Below, one piece after another: positions 18,152 through 27,283 of a DNA stretch of 64,000 nt (position 1 is the first letter of the stretch; every line of letters begins with the position of its first letter). Where the stretch lies: assembly GCA_029945725.1 (NCBI GenBank), contig JAQSDB010000003.1, positions 561,842-625,841 on the forward strand, in the 5' to 3' direction. The notes under the pieces were generated by a model, which was not told where the DNA came from, did no database searches, and was given only the letters and a program-made list of their open reading frames with translations. The position numbers were made by a program, and so were the translations under genes. Source of the DNA: a bacterium (GTDB lineage: Bacteria > Pseudomonadota > Gammaproteobacteria > Pseudomonadales > Moraxellaceae).

Positions 18152-18748
18152 ATGATGCATCCTCCTTCAGGCGTCCCCAGTCTTGATGAGCTGGCCAATG
18201 CGCTGGTTCGCCTTAATGCCGGCTGTACGGCTTCCGAGCTGCATGGCGTGATTGCCGGCCTGCTGGCCGGCGGTGCCCGGCTCAATCGCAGCACCCTGCA
18301 GAAAATACTGGAAACCCACAGCGAGGCTGATCAGGCCTTTGGCGACGAGATTACGGCCTCGCTCTGGCAGTTGCAGCTCAAGACACTGGAAGACCTGGCT
18401 GACAGCGAGCTGATTTTTGCCCCGCTGCTGCCGGACGATGATGATGACCTGGCGGCCCGCGTCAGCGCCATCTCGGACTGGTGCCAGGGCTTTCTGGTCG
18501 GCTTCGGTACGGCCGCCAGACCCAATGACACCCGCATTCATGACGAGTCGGTGCGTGAAACCCTGCAGGACATCATGCATGTCGCCAATGTGGATGCGAG
18601 CGCACAGGATAATGACGAGAGTGACGAGTCGGCTTATGCCGAGCTGTATGAGTTTGTCCGCGTGGCCGTCATTCATCTCTTCGAGGAAATGGCGCCACCG
18701 GAGGAGCGGCACGCTCACGACGAGGACGCTGAACCCACCCTGCATTAA
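18152..18748 (+). CDS. ygfB: UPF0149 / YgfB family protein
   Basis: I chose the ATG at 18152 because GAAGG lies 6 bp upstream. The 198-residue protein matches UPF0149 (YecA/YgfB): PSLDELANALVRLNAG, SELHGVIAGLLAGG, the acidic LLPDDDDDLAARVSAISDWCQGFLVGFG core, and a C-terminal EYVRVAVIHLFEE-like segment. In Pseudomonas aeruginosa YgfB represses the AlpA programme and affects beta-lactam tolerance; whether that holds here is unknown. It leads into pepP-ubiH-ubiI as in E. coli. Confidence 0.92.
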   Translation: MMHPPSGVPSLDELANALVRLNAGCTASELHGVIAGLLAGGARLNRSTLQKILETHSEADQAFGDEITASLWQLQLKTLEDLADSELIFAPLLPDDDDDLAARVSAISDWCQGFLVGFGTAARPNDTRIHDESVRETLQDIMHVANVDASAQDNDESDESAYAELYEFVRVAVIHLFEEMAPPEERHAHDEDAEPTLH

Positions 18749-18840
18749 CGCGGACAGGCCCCGGTCCTGTACGGCAAAGTCTCCCGCTTGAACCGGTTCC
18801 CCAGGATGCCGGTTCAAGCCGCCACTGAAGATAGAGAGCC

Positions 18841-20157
18841 ATGTCCTTGTTGCCTTCCAGTGAGTTCGCCCGCCGCCGGCAGGCGTTGATGAACATGATG
18901 GGGACGGGCTCCATCGCCATTCTTCCTGCCGCGCCGCAATACCATCGCAATCGCGACACCGAATACCGTTATCGCCAGGACAGCGATTTCTTTTATCTCT
19001 CCGGTTTTGCCGAGCCTGAATCCGTGATCTGCCTGATCCCCGGCCGTCCGCAGGGCGAGTTCGTGTTGTTCTGCCGCGAGCGCGATCGCGAGATGGAAAT
19101 CTGGAATGGTTATCGTGCCGGCCCGGAAGGCGCGGTAAAGGATTTTGGTGCCAGCGATGCTTTTCCGATTACGGATATCGATGAAATCATTTCGGGTTTG
19201 ATTGAAGGCCGGTCCCGTGTGTTTGTTTCCATGGGGGCGCAGCCCTTGTTCGACCAGCGCATGATGGGCTGGGTCAACGGCATTCGCGCCAAGTCCCGTG
19301 CCGGCCTGCATGCGCCCGGCGAATTCCTGATGCTGGATCATCTGCTGCATGATTTGCGCCTGTTCAAGTCCACTGAAGAGGTCCGCATCATGCGCCGTGC
19401 GGCTGCCATTTCTGCACGCGCCCACATTCGCGCCATGCAGGTGGCGAAGCCCGGCATGATGGAGTACGAGCTTGAGGCCGAACTCATGCACGAGTTCCTG
19501 AAAAACGGCTGCCCGGCTCCTGCCTACAACTCCATTGTCGGCTCCGGCGACAACGCCTGCATCCTGCATTACGTCGAAAACAACAAGGCCATGCGCGATG
19601 GTGATCTGGTGCTGATCGATGCCGGTGGCGAACTCGATCATTACGCCTCCGATATCACCCGCACCTTTCCGGTCAATGGCCGGTATTCGCCAGAACAAAA
19701 AGCGGTTTATGAGCTGGTGCTGGCATCACAACTGGCAGCGATTGATTCGGTGAAGCCCGGCGTGAGCTGGAACAAACCGCACGAAGTGGTGGTGGATATT
19801 CTCACCGAGGGTTTGCTGGATCTGGGTCTGCTCAAGGGCTCGAAAGCGGAGTGTCTGGAAAAGGCATCGTACCGGCAGTTTTTCATGCACCGTACCGGGC
19901 ACTGGCTGGGTATGGATGTGCATGATGTCGGTGATTACAAGGTCGACGACCAGTGGCGTGAGCTGGAGCCCGGCATGGTGATGACCGTGGAGCCCGGTCT
20001 TTATATTGCGCCGGATTGCAAAACGGTTGAGGCGAAATGGCGCGGCATCGGCGTGCGTATTGAAGATGATGTGCTGCTGACCAAAACCGGACATGAAGTG
20101 TTGTCGCAGGCGGCGCCAAAGACAGTGGCTGATATTGAGGCGTTGATGCGCGGCTGA
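18841..20157 (+). CDS. pepP: Xaa-Pro aminopeptidase PepP
   Basis: PepP removes N-terminal residues preceding proline. The 438 residues match the E. coli enzyme in length. An N-terminal creatinase-like domain (EYRYRQDSDFFYLSGFAEPE) is followed by the pita-bread metallopeptidase domain with two-metal ligands in LIDAGGELDHYASDITRTFP, HRTGHWLGMDVHDVG, TVEPGLYI and GVRIEDDVL. It lies after ygfB and before ubiH, in the conserved order, with an opposite-strand gene inserted in between. Confidence 0.97.
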   Translation: MSLLPSSEFARRRQALMNMMGTGSIAILPAAPQYHRNRDTEYRYRQDSDFFYLSGFAEPESVICLIPGRPQGEFVLFCRERDREMEIWNGYRAGPEGAVKDFGASDAFPITDIDEIISGLIEGRSRVFVSMGAQPLFDQRMMGWVNGIRAKSRAGLHAPGEFLMLDHLLHDLRLFKSTEEVRIMRRAAAISARAHIRAMQVAKPGMMEYELEAELMHEFLKNGCPAPAYNSIVGSGDNACILHYVENNKAMRDGDLVLIDAGGELDHYASDITRTFPVNGRYSPEQKAVYELVLASQLAAIDSVKPGVSWNKPHEVVVDILTEGLLDLGLLKGSKAECLEKASYRQFFMHRTGHWLGMDVHDVGDYKVDDQWRELEPGMVMTVEPGLYIAPDCKTVEAKWRGIGVRIEDDVLLTKTGHEVLSQAAPKTVADIEALMRG

Positions 20158-20241
20158 TCGTTGCCCCGATTTTTTTGTTGATCCGTTTCTGCTGCAAGGC
20201 GCGCCTCCATGCAGGCCTGCTTTTGCGGGGCTTGCAGCCGC

Positions 20242-20817
20242 TCAGGGAATGGGTGGCGCCGGCAGAATGGCTTGTGAGGCGATACTGCAAAAGGCATCAA
20301 TGGACTCTTCGTGCGTAGTGGTCCTGAGCGCATCGCGGCACTCAAAGAAATTACGATGCTCCTCCACGACGAGTTTTTTTTCGGCGGTACGGACCAGATA
20401 GAAATGATCCATGGGGGTGCCGCGTTGCCATGAGGCAAGATGCTGTTCGCCCTGCACGCAAAGGTATTCCACCTTGTAGGGAATGCCTTTGAGCGTTTTC
20501 AGGTAGTAGCCGCTGAAATGATTCCAGCCGGTGGTCAGTCCGGCGTTGCGCTCCTCCTCGCAGGCTTCGAGGCTGCTGATGGCGGCGTGGCGAAAAAAAA
20601 CGACCTGGGTGAGATCAGTGCCCGTCAGTTTGATGCGAGCCACCATATAAATCAGGGTGGCAACTTCGGCGGGAGCAGGGGCCAGGGCATCATCTGTCGG
20701 CGGAACGGGTGCCATCGGTGCGGTGTTGGTGCTCGCGGCAGCAGCAGGTTCTTCTGCCTGCACAAAAGCAGAGCCTGACAGGGACAGCAGCAAAACAAGG
20801 GCGGCAGTAAAGCGCAT
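20242..20817 (-). CDS. Exported hypothetical protein
   Basis: The protein has 191 residues with a signal peptide (ALVLLLSLSGSAFVQA), then a Pro/Ala-rich linker (about residues 22-52) and a compact domain with four cysteines (LEACEEE, EYLCVQG, FFECRDAL, DAFCSIASQ) that could form two disulfides in the periplasm. I do not recognise a family. The gene lies on the opposite strand between pepP and ubiH, interrupting an otherwise conserved operon, so it may be an insertion specific to this lineage. Confidence 0.6.
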   Translation of the reverse strand: MRFTAALVLLLSLSGSAFVQAEEPAAAASTNTAPMAPVPPTDDALAPAPAEVATLIYMVARIKLTGTDLTQVVFFRHAAISSLEACEEERNAGLTTGWNHFSGYYLKTLKGIPYKVEYLCVQGEQHLASWQRGTPMDHFYLVRTAEKKLVVEEHRNFFECRDALRTTTHEESIDAFCSIASQAILPAPPIP

Positions 20818-20888
20818 GAGCGGTGGCCAGACAGTGTGGGTGCGGTGATTATACGGCGCAGTCGGGGCGAAGATGGAAGCACGGTGTG

Positions 20889-22139
20889 ATGGCGGGCACG
20901 ATTTTGGAGAAGAACGTGGTGGCAGGGCAGGAAAATCCGGTTGATGTTCTGATTATCGGTGGCGGCATGGTGGGTGTGACCCTGGCCTTGTTGCTGGCGC
21001 GCGAGCCCGGCTTGCATATCACGCTGGTAGAAGCGATCTCCCTGCCGGTGCTGGTGCCGGGTGAAGTCCTGCCTTTTCGCCCCAGTTTTGATGCGCGCAA
21101 CACGGCCTTGTCGCGGCGCACTGTCGCAACCTACCGCGAGCTGGGCCTCTGGGATGCCATGCAGACGCATGCCACCCCCATTCATGAAATCCATGTTTCC
21201 GAGCGCGGCCATTTCGGCATGGCGCATTTGCGCGCCGCGGAAGAAAAGGTCGAGAGCTTTGGTCAGGTCATCGAGAATGCCTGGCTGGGGCTGGTGCTGC
21301 TGCAGGCGCTCAAGGCCTGCAGCAATGTCACGGTTCTCGATGGCGTCACGCTCACCGGTATTGAGCCGGGCGAAAAATCGGTGACGGCCCATTTGCAGCG
21401 TGGCAATGAAAGATTTGCGCTGACGGCTCCCCTGCTGGTGGCCGCCGACGGCGCACAGTCCGTGTCGCGCGATTTTCTCGGCGTTGCGGCCGATTCCACT
21501 CCCTATGAGCAGGTTGCGCTGGTGACAACCGTCGCCACCCATTTGCCGCATGACAATATTGCCTACGAGCGCTTTACCGAACATGGCCCGATTGCGCTGC
21601 TGCCTTTGCCGGAAGGCCGGCGTTCCGTTGTCTGGACCTTGCCGCTGGGTGAGGAAAAAGCGCTGATTGATTGCAGCGATGAAGCATTCCTGCAGCAGTT
21701 GCAGCAGGCCTTTGGCAAGCGTGCCGGACGCTTTGTCAAAACCGGAAAGCGCTTTGCCTATCCACTGGTGCTGACGGTGGCGCATATCCAGGCGCTGCCG
21801 CGTGCCGTCATTCTCGGGAATGCCGCGCACAGTCTGCATCCTGTGGCCGGACAGGGTTTTAATCTTTGTCTGCGCGATTGCCTGGCGCTGACCGAACGTT
21901 TATGCGAAGCGCACAGGCAAGGCCGTGATCTCGGCGATTTTTCCTTGCTGAAAGCCTATGAAGCCGCACGGGTTGATGACCAGCACAACGTCATCCAGTT
22001 CTCTGACAAGATAGTGCGGGGATTTTCCAATGCCACGCCGGGGCTGACGCTGGCGCGCAATATCGGCATGGTGACATTTGATTTGCTGCCGGCGGCGAAA
22101 CAGGCGCTGGCACGTTATGCCATGGGGCTGAATCAGTGA
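20889..22139 (+). CDS. ubiH: 2-octaprenyl-6-methoxyphenyl hydroxylase UbiH
   Basis: UbiH is an FAD-dependent monooxygenase of aerobic ubiquinone synthesis. I chose the ATG at 20889 (MAGTILEKNVVAGQENPVD). The 416-residue protein has the dinucleotide-binding VLIIGGGMVGVTLALLLA, the DGAQS motif (AADGAQSVSRDFLG), and the FAD ribityl motif GNAAHSLHPVAGQGFNLCLRD. The stop overlaps the next gene by 4 bp (GTGA). UbiH versus other UbiH/COQ6 members is assigned from gene order with ubiI. Confidence 0.92.
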   Translation: MAGTILEKNVVAGQENPVDVLIIGGGMVGVTLALLLAREPGLHITLVEAISLPVLVPGEVLPFRPSFDARNTALSRRTVATYRELGLWDAMQTHATPIHEIHVSERGHFGMAHLRAAEEKVESFGQVIENAWLGLVLLQALKACSNVTVLDGVTLTGIEPGEKSVTAHLQRGNERFALTAPLLVAADGAQSVSRDFLGVAADSTPYEQVALVTTVATHLPHDNIAYERFTEHGPIALLPLPEGRRSVVWTLPLGEEKALIDCSDEAFLQQLQQAFGKRAGRFVKTGKRFAYPLVLTVAHIQALPRAVILGNAAHSLHPVAGQGFNLCLRDCLALTERLCEAHRQGRDLGDFSLLKAYEAARVDDQHNVIQFSDKIVRGFSNATPGLTLARNIGMVTFDLLPAAKQALARYAMGLNQ

Positions 22140-23359
22140 AAAATGCAGATATTGTTATTGTCGGCGCCGGCATGGTCGGCTCGCTGCTGGCGGCGCTGCT
22201 GAAAGACAGTGGTTTGAACATCCTGATGCTGGAACGCAGTGCCGTGACGGCGCCGGCAAAAGACGATGCCTTTGAACCGCGGGTGTCGGCGCTGACACGC
22301 GCCTCTGAAAACCTGCTGCGTCATGCCGGTGCCTGGGAGAAAGTGGAAAGCCTGCGCGCCTGCCCGTACACGGAGATGACGGTCTGGGATGCAGACGGCA
22401 GCGGGCGCGTGCAGTTCAGTGCCGGCGAGCTGGGCGAAACGCATCTGGGTGTGCTGGTGGAAAACCGCCTGCTGCAGGCGGCGCTGACCGAGGCAGCAAC
22501 ACGGGCACCCAATGTCGAGCTGCGCTGTCCTGCGCAGATGATCGAGCTCGAGCGTCTGCCGGATGCCTGGCAGCTGGTGCTGGCGGACGGCGAGAAAATC
22601 CGGGCGCGCCTGGTGATCGGTGCCGACGGCGCGCAATCAGCCGTGCGCCAGCTCACCGGTATTGCCTGCACGGAAACGGATTACGGTCAGCGCGCCATCG
22701 TGACCACGGTGCGTACCGAAAAGCCGCACGGGTTCATGGCCCGGCAGCGCTTCATGAGTACCGGGCCGCTGGCATTTCTGCCGCTGCAAGGCCATGACGG
22801 CGATACGCATTGCTGCTCCATCGTCTGGTCGCAGGATGAAACGGAAGCACAGCGTTTGCTGGCACTGGATGACGAGGCGTTCCGGCGCGAACTCGGTTTT
22901 GCCTTCGAGCACACGCTGGGCAGGATTGAATGGTCGGACACGCGCTACAGTTTTCCCCTGCGCGCCCGGCATGCCACTGATTATGTGCGGGAAGGCATTG
23001 CCCTGATTGGCGACGCGGCGCATGCCGTTCACCCGCTGGCCGGGCAGGGCGTCAACCTCGGCTTGCTGGATGCGGCGGTGCTGGCCGAAGAAATCCTGCG
23101 CGCCATCGAGCGCCATATTCCCTGGTGGAGCGAAAATACCCTGGCGCGCTATTCGCGCCGCCGGCGTGCGCACAATGCGCTCATCCTCAACAGCATGACG
23201 GGGTTCCGCCAGCTGTTTGCCAGCCACAATCCCCTGCTGGTGCTGGCGCGCAATGCCGGGCTGGCGGCTACCAGCCGGCTGTTGCCGCTGCGTCAGGAAT
23301 TTGCCCGCGTGGCCATGGGGCTGACGGGCGATTTGCCGGCCGCCGCACGATCCGTGTGA
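22136..23359 (+). CDS. ubiI: UbiI/VisC-like FAD-dependent ubiquinone hydroxylase
   Basis: A second UbiH/COQ6-family monooxygenase, 407 residues, starts at a GTG overlapping the ubiH stop. It has IVIVGAGMVGSLLAALL, GADGAQSAVRQLTGI and IGDAAHAVHPLAGQGVNLGLLD. In E. coli the gene after ubiH is ubiI, the C5-hydroxylase. I use that symbol on synteny; the hydroxylated position could differ (for example UbiM-like or UbiF-like activity). Confidence 0.85.
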   Translation: MKNADIVIVGAGMVGSLLAALLKDSGLNILMLERSAVTAPAKDDAFEPRVSALTRASENLLRHAGAWEKVESLRACPYTEMTVWDADGSGRVQFSAGELGETHLGVLVENRLLQAALTEAATRAPNVELRCPAQMIELERLPDAWQLVLADGEKIRARLVIGADGAQSAVRQLTGIACTETDYGQRAIVTTVRTEKPHGFMARQRFMSTGPLAFLPLQGHDGDTHCCSIVWSQDETEAQRLLALDDEAFRRELGFAFEHTLGRIEWSDTRYSFPLRARHATDYVREGIALIGDAAHAVHPLAGQGVNLGLLDAAVLAEEILRAIERHIPWWSENTLARYSRRRRAHNALILNSMTGFRQLFASHNPLLVLARNAGLAATSRLLPLRQEFARVAMGLTGDLPAAARSV

Positions 23360-23403
23360 AGTAAAAGCGGCTGAGCGGTGCAAGGCCCCTGTAAACAACC
23401 GAG

Positions 23404-24036
23404 ATGCCTGTGATGGAAATGTCCCGCCGCGAACCCCTTGTGCTTGCCCTTGTCGTGGTGGCGGCCATGGTGCTGGCGGCCATCAACCCGCATGACTACG
23501 AAACCCTGTGGCTGGAGGTGTTTCCGGTATTCCTGGCGGCGCCCTTGCTGCTGCTGAGCTGCAAGTCCTTTCCCCTGACGCCCCTGCTTTATCGCCTCAT
23601 CCTGATTCACTCGATAATCCTGATTGTGGGTGGTCACTACACTTATGCAAAAGTGCCGCTGGGTTTCTGGATGGAGGACTGGTTCCACTTTCACCGCAAC
23701 CACTACGACCGCATCGGCCATTTCATCCAGGGTTTCGAGCCGGCGATTCTGGCGCGTGAAATCCTGATCCGTAAGGACGTGGTGAAGCGCGGCGCCTGGC
23801 TGGTGCTCTTTGTGCTCTCGATCTGTATGGCGTTCAGTGCCCTTTATGAACTCATCGAGTGGTTTGTGGCGCTGGTCTCGGCAGAGGCGGCGGAATCCTT
23901 TCTCGGCACCCAGGGCGATGTCTGGGATACGCAGTGGGACATGTTCATGTGCCTGATTGGCGCCAGCACCGCCCTGTTGCTGCTTCCCCGCTATCACGAC
24001 CGGCAGCTGGCGCAGCTGGAAACCACCCGGTCCTGA
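23404..24036 (+). CDS. DUF2238 (YjdF-like) inner-membrane protein
   Basis: The protein has 210 residues and about six hydrophobic segments. It carries motifs of the YjdF/DUF2238 family: GGHYTYAKVPLGFWMED, RNHYDRIGHFIQGF, ALYELIEW, and the GTQGDVWDTQWDMFMCLIG block near the C terminus. The function of the family is unknown. Conserved His, Glu and Asp residues lie close to the membrane and hint at a metal or proton role. It follows ubiI after a short gap and precedes gcvT. Confidence 0.85.
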   Translation: MPVMEMSRREPLVLALVVVAAMVLAAINPHDYETLWLEVFPVFLAAPLLLLSCKSFPLTPLLYRLILIHSIILIVGGHYTYAKVPLGFWMEDWFHFHRNHYDRIGHFIQGFEPAILAREILIRKDVVKRGAWLVLFVLSICMAFSALYELIEWFVALVSAEAAESFLGTQGDVWDTQWDMFMCLIGASTALLLLPRYHDRQLAQLETTRS

Positions 24037-24130
24037 GGTTTCCTTGCCTGTTGCGCGCAGATGCATAGAGCCGGACCCCTTCGCCGTGTAAAATGCCCCG
24101 CTTTGCCAGCCTACCAACGCCGGGGTTTTC

Positions 24131-25228
24131 ATGGGCCTTCAGACCGCGCTCTATCCAGAACACCTTGCCCTCAAGGCCCGTATTGTCGATTTTGGCGGCT
24201 GGGACATGCCCGTGCAGTACAGCTCCGTGCTCGATGAGCACCATGCCGTGCGCCGCTCGGCCGGCATGTTCGACGTTTCCCACATGACTTTTCTCGAGCT
24301 CGAAGGCCCGGATGCAGAAGCCTTCCTGCGCCGCCTGCTGGCCAATGACGTCAGCCGCCTCAAGATTCCCGGCAAGGCCCTGTACTCGGCCATGCTGAAA
24401 GAGGATGGCGGCATCCTTGATGACCTGATCGTCTATGCCCCGACCGAGACCCGTCCCGGCCTGTGGCGCGTGATCGTCAACTGCGGTACCCGCGCCAAGG
24501 ACATCGCCTGGATGCAGGCTCAGGCCGCAAGCTTTCGCGTCACGCTGAAAGAGCGCGAAGACCTGGCCATGATTGCCGTGCAGGGGCCGGAGGCCCGCGC
24601 CAAAGTGGCCGCGATCAGGCCGGCGCTGGCATCATTGATCGACAGCCTCGAGGTATTCCAGGGCAACGAAGCCGGTGAATGGTTTGTCGCCCGCACCGGC
24701 TATACCGGCGAAGACGGTCTGGAAATCCTGCTGCCCAATGGCGAAGCGGGGGCCTTCTGGCGTGAATTGCTGGCGGCCGGCGTCATGGCCTGCGGTCTCG
24801 GTGCGCGCGACACGCTGCGCCTTGAAGCCGGCATGAATCTCTACGGCAATGACATGACCGAGGCGACTTCGCCGCTGACATCGAACATGGCCTGGACCCT
24901 GGCCTGGGATCACGACTTTATCGGCAAGGCCGCACTCGAGGCTGAAAAAGCGGCCGGCGTGCCAACCCGGCTGGTCGGACTGATCCTGCAGGACAAAGGC
25001 GTGCTGCGTGCGCACATGCGCGTTGTGATTCCTGGTGTCGGTGAAGGTGAAACCACGTCCGGTACGTTTTCACCGACGCTGGAAAAAGCCATTGCCCTCG
25101 CCCGTATTCCGGTGAGTGATGCGGGTGCGCAGGTGCCTGAGCAGGTGCAGGTGGAAATTCGCGGCAAGATGCTGAACGCCCGTATTGTGCGTCCGCCTTT
25201 TGTGCGTAACGGCAAAGCGCTTTTCTGA
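24131..25228 (+). CDS. gcvT: Glycine cleavage system T protein (aminomethyltransferase)
   Basis: GcvT transfers the methylene group from the lipoyl arm of the H protein to tetrahydrofolate and releases ammonia. The 365-residue protein has GGWDMPVQY, GMFDVSHMTF, TGYTGEDGLEILLP and the C-terminal VEIRGKMLNARIVRPPFVR segment. It is the first gene of a gcvT-gcvH-gcvPA-gcvPB cluster. The 94-bp upstream region is too short for a tandem glycine riboswitch and I see none. Confidence 0.97.
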   Translation: MGLQTALYPEHLALKARIVDFGGWDMPVQYSSVLDEHHAVRRSAGMFDVSHMTFLELEGPDAEAFLRRLLANDVSRLKIPGKALYSAMLKEDGGILDDLIVYAPTETRPGLWRVIVNCGTRAKDIAWMQAQAASFRVTLKEREDLAMIAVQGPEARAKVAAIRPALASLIDSLEVFQGNEAGEWFVARTGYTGEDGLEILLPNGEAGAFWRELLAAGVMACGLGARDTLRLEAGMNLYGNDMTEATSPLTSNMAWTLAWDHDFIGKAALEAEKAAGVPTRLVGLILQDKGVLRAHMRVVIPGVGEGETTSGTFSPTLEKAIALARIPVSDAGAQVPEQVQVEIRGKMLNARIVRPPFVRNGKALF

Positions 25229-25406
25229 TCGTTTTTAATCCCGGGCGCTTTTTTCGAGTGCGCCCGGTTTGCCCGTCCGGCGGAAGCCGGAGCCGGGTTA
25301 CGCGCAGGTGTCTTGCTGCGCGGGCAGCGCACGCTAGTGCTGCCGGGTGGCTGAGTGAACTCGGCCATTTCATTCATTGATGACGGACTATTTTGAGGAA
25401 ACCGCC

Positions 25407-25799
25407 ATGAGAGCAACCCCTACAGAAATGAAATACGCCACCAGCCACGAGTGGGTGAGCATCGATGGCGATATTGCCACGGTCGGCATTACCGATCATG
25501 CCCAGGACGCGCTGGGTGATCTCGTGTTTGTCGAGCTGCCGGATGTGGGTGATGTGGTGGCGGCGCACGATGAAGCCGGTGTGGTGGAGTCGGTGAAAGC
25601 CGCTTCCGATATTTACGCTCCCTTGTCCGGTGAAATCATCGCCATCAATGAGGCGCTGGTGGATTCACCGGAAATCGTCAACAGCGATCCCTATCACGAT
25701 GGCTGGATGTACAAGATCCGCTTCAGTGATGCCGCCGAGCTGGACGAGCTGCTGTCGGCTGAAGATTACGACGCCCATGTCGAAGCCGAAGAGCACTGA
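25407..25799 (+). CDS. gcvH: Glycine cleavage system H protein
   Basis: GcvH is the lipoylated shuttle of the glycine cleavage complex. I chose the ATG at 25407 ([16 protein letters not shown]), preceded by GAGGAAACC, giving 130 residues. The lipoylation lysine is Lys64 in [10 protein letters not shown], followed by [10 protein letters not shown]. The gene is separated from gcvT by about 180 bp and from gcvPA by a large palindrome. Confidence 0.97.
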   Translation: MRATPTEMKYATSHEWVSIDGDIATVGITDHAQDALGDLVFVELPDVGDVVAAHDEAGVVESVKAASDIYAPLSGEIIAINEALVDSPEIVNSDPYHDGWMYKIRFSDAAELDELLSAEDYDAHVEAEEH

Positions 25800-25818
25800 T
25801 TAATCGCTTCTCTTTGCA

Positions 25819-25877
25819 GGAGCGGCTTCAGCCGCGAACATGGCTTAAAAAGTCAGGTTCGCGGCTGAAGCCGCTCC
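25819..25877. repeat. REP-like palindrome between gcvH and gcvPA
   Basis: Two perfect 21-bp inverted arms (GGAGCGGCTTCAGCCGCGAAC and its complement, quoted in part as GGAGCGG..GCGAAC) flank a 17-bp loop. Each arm is itself partly palindromic, as in REP/BIME elements of gammaproteobacteria. The same GTAGGAGCGGCTT-type core recurs at 61.9 kb. Confidence 0.9.
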
Positions 25878-25915
25878 CGTGAAAACCTTTTTTAAAACAC
25901 AGCCAGATAATTACC

Positions 25916-27280
25916 ATGCCTTTTATTCCCCATACTGATGACGATGTGCGCAAGATGCTGGACGCCATCGGCGCGTCTTCCATTGAGAAGCTGTTCGATG
26001 AAATTCCTGTCCACCTGCGCGGCAATGCGCTGACGGGCATTGAGGACGGTGTTTCCGAAATGGACGTTACCCGTCAGATGCTGTCTCGTGCCCGGGCCGA
26101 TGAAGTGGAGCTTTGCTTTATCGGCGCAGGCGCTTACGAGCACCACATTCCGGCAGCGGTATGGGAGCTGGCATCGCGCGGTGAATTCCTGACGGCCTAT
26201 ACCCCGTATCAGGCGGAAGCCTCGCAGGGCACGCTGCAGGTGATTTACGAATTCCAGTCCATGATGGCCAACATCACCGGCATGGATGTCTGCAACGCCT
26301 CTGTCTATGACGGTGCTTCCGGTCTGGCGGAAGCGGTATTGATGGCCATTCGCGCCAACAAGAAATCAAAATCGAAACGCGTGCTGGTGCCGCGCTCGGT
26401 GAATCCGCATTACCGCTCGGTGCTGAAAGCCATTGTCAGCATGCAGGGCATTGAAGTGGTGGAAGTCGAGTTCAATAAAAGCGGCGGTCACCTCGATCTC
26501 GCTGCGCTGAAACCGTTTGAAGGCGAAGATTTTGCAGCGCTGGTGATTCCGCAGCCGAATTTCTTCGGCGTGCTGGAGGAAGCCGATGCGCTCACCGACT
26601 GGGCGCATGAGCAGAATATCCTGGTGATTGCCTGCGTGAACCCGATGGCGCTGGCTGTTTTTGCACCGCCCGGCGACTGGGGAAAAACCGGTGCCGATAT
26701 CGTGGTTGGCGAAGGCCAGCCCTTCGGTATTCCGCTGTCTTCCGGCGGCCCTTATGTGGGCTTTCTCTGCTGCAAGATGGAATTCGTGCGCCAGATGCCC
26801 GGCCGCCTGATTGGCCGCACCGTGGATCTCGAAGGCAAGCCCGGTTTCACCCTCACCCTGCAGGCGCGCGAGCAGCACATCCGCCGCGCCAAGGCGACGT
26901 CGAATATCTGTACCAATCAGGGGCTGGCGATGACGGCGGCGACGATTTACGTCAGCCTGCTCGGCGCCGAAGGCCTGGAGCGCGTGGCGCTGGCTTCGCA
27001 CCACAATATTCGTGAGCTGTCACAAGCCACAAGCAGGATCGGTTCGGTCGAACGCGTGTTCAATCGTCCGGTGTTTCATGAAAAAGTGCTGCGCCTGAAC
27101 AAGCCGGTCGCTGCTGTACTGGAACATATGGCCAATAACGGTGTGCTCGGTGGTTTCGATTTGTCGCAAGACTATCCGGAGCTCGGTCAGGCACTCGTGG
27201 TGTGCTGCACTGAAACCAAAACCCCGGACGACATTGCCCGATATGTCGCCGCCCTTGATAAAGCCCTGACGGAGGCCTGA
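25916..27280 (+). CDS. gcvPA: Glycine dehydrogenase (decarboxylating) subunit 1
   Basis: This is the N-terminal half of a split P-protein. With GcvPB it decarboxylates glycine and loads the aminomethyl group onto GcvH. The 454-residue protein shows [45 protein letters not shown] (in part) and [15 protein letters not shown]. The PLP lysine is in the partner subunit. The gene ends 3 bp before gcvPB. Confidence 0.97.
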   Translation: MPFIPHTDDDVRKMLDAIGASSIEKLFDEIPVHLRGNALTGIEDGVSEMDVTRQMLSRARADEVELCFIGAGAYEHHIPAAVWELASRGEFLTAYTPYQAEASQGTLQVIYEFQSMMANITGMDVCNASVYDGASGLAEAVLMAIRANKKSKSKRVLVPRSVNPHYRSVLKAIVSMQGIEVVEVEFNKSGGHLDLAALKPFEGEDFAALVIPQPNFFGVLEEADALTDWAHEQNILVIACVNPMALAVFAPPGDWGKTGADIVVGEGQPFGIPLSSGGPYVGFLCCKMEFVRQMPGRLIGRTVDLEGKPGFTLTLQAREQHIRRAKATSNICTNQGLAMTAATIYVSLLGAEGLERVALASHHNIRELSQATSRIGSVERVFNRPVFHEKVLRLNKPVAAVLEHMANNGVLGGFDLSQDYPELGQALVVCCTETKTPDDIARYVAALDKALTEA

Positions 27281-27283
27281 GAA

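Noticed and set aside
24037-24130. Glycine riboswitch before gcvT
   Set aside because: The gap is under 100 bp and shows no tandem glycine-aptamer pattern.
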